Source: JAHJBR01 sp040757035
GTDB taxonomy: Archaea; Micrarchaeota; Micrarchaeia; Anstonellales; Bilamarchaeaceae
DNA: 22,163 bases
Assembly: GCA_040757035.1 (NCBI GenBank)
Contig: JBFLYM010000015.1
Span: 1 to 22,163, forward strand
Direction of reading: 5' to 3'
The stretch's first letter is position 1. Each line of letters starts with the position of its first letter. Position numbers and translations under genes: made by a program. Below are positions 22,152 through 22,163 of this stretch, in pieces. Under the pieces are notes generated by a model that saw nothing but the letters and a program-made list of their open reading frames with translations, ran no database searches and was not told the DNA's origin.

Positions 22152-22163
22152 ATGAAAGCATGG
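22152..22163 (+). CDS. Start of a further gene, cut by the window end
   Basis: Only four codons (MKAW) are visible. The start is suggested by the TATA element at 22122-22130 and the palindrome before it. By analogy with the other operator-bearing promoters here it may be another ATPase of this family, but nothing in the four codons shows this. Confidence 0.4.

Overview
The window looks like an AT-rich archaeal chromosome, probably a small-genome lineage of the DPANN/Micrarchaeota type. The lineage is an inference; the archaeal assignment is well supported. Evidence for archaea: a GatD-type Glu-tRNA(Gln) amidotransferase, an archaeal/eukaryal-type TrpRS, class III (prepilin) signal peptides, a geranylgeranyl-reductase-family flavoprotein, a tRNA-Pro without encoded CCA, and TATA elements about 22-30 nt before most single-gene or first-gene ATGs, which implies leaderless mRNAs. 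Genes inside operons instead show GGTG/AGGT-type Shine-Dalgarno sequences or ATGA overlaps.

Layout: 1-198, a 51-bp tandem repeat running into a GC-rich double-hairpin repeat element. 224-1321 (-), an unrecognised protein. 1447-2682 (+), glyA (SHMT). 2693-6205 (-), a five-gene operon of pilin-like, membrane-anchored surface proteins. 6622-7953 (+), AAA_14/DUF4143 ATPase no. 1, followed by a T-rich hairpin and a second copy of the GC-rich element (7995-8232) that carries a 133-bp hairpin-rich insertion. 8190-9320 (-), the geranylgeranyl reductase family protein, whose last codons lie in the repeat element. 9363-9435 (-), tRNA-Pro(UGG). 9562-10905 (+), gatD. 11040-12272 (+), ATPase no. 2. 12410-13555 (+), trpS. 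13552-15546 (-), a three-gene unit: lipoprotein, unknown protein, KaiC-like ATPase. 15729-17048 (+), ATPase no. 3. 17106-19751 (+), a P2A-type cation ATPase. 19748-21130 (-), ATPase no. 4. 21363-22055 (+), ATPase no. 5, truncated. The first codons of a further gene begin at 22152.

The most striking feature is the set of five divergent ATPases (P-loop + winged helix + PD-(D/E)XK-like C-terminus, the AAA_14/DUF4143 architecture) spread as single genes between housekeeping genes. Each has its own TATA promoter, and four of the five have a pair of repeated, mostly dyad-symmetric operator-like sites about three DNA turns apart (33, 33, 35 and 32 bp); the fifth shows only a weak 33-bp pair. The site sequence differs at every locus. 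My hypothesis is that each ATPase represses its own gene through a private operator, so that the paralogs form an insulated, mobile family. The regulation is inferred; the repeats themselves are visible in the sequence.

Second in interest are the GC-rich repeat element, its nested insertion and its contribution to a protein C-terminus. Third are the pilin-like operon, which lacks any assembly gene in this window, and the lipoprotein-KaiC unit.
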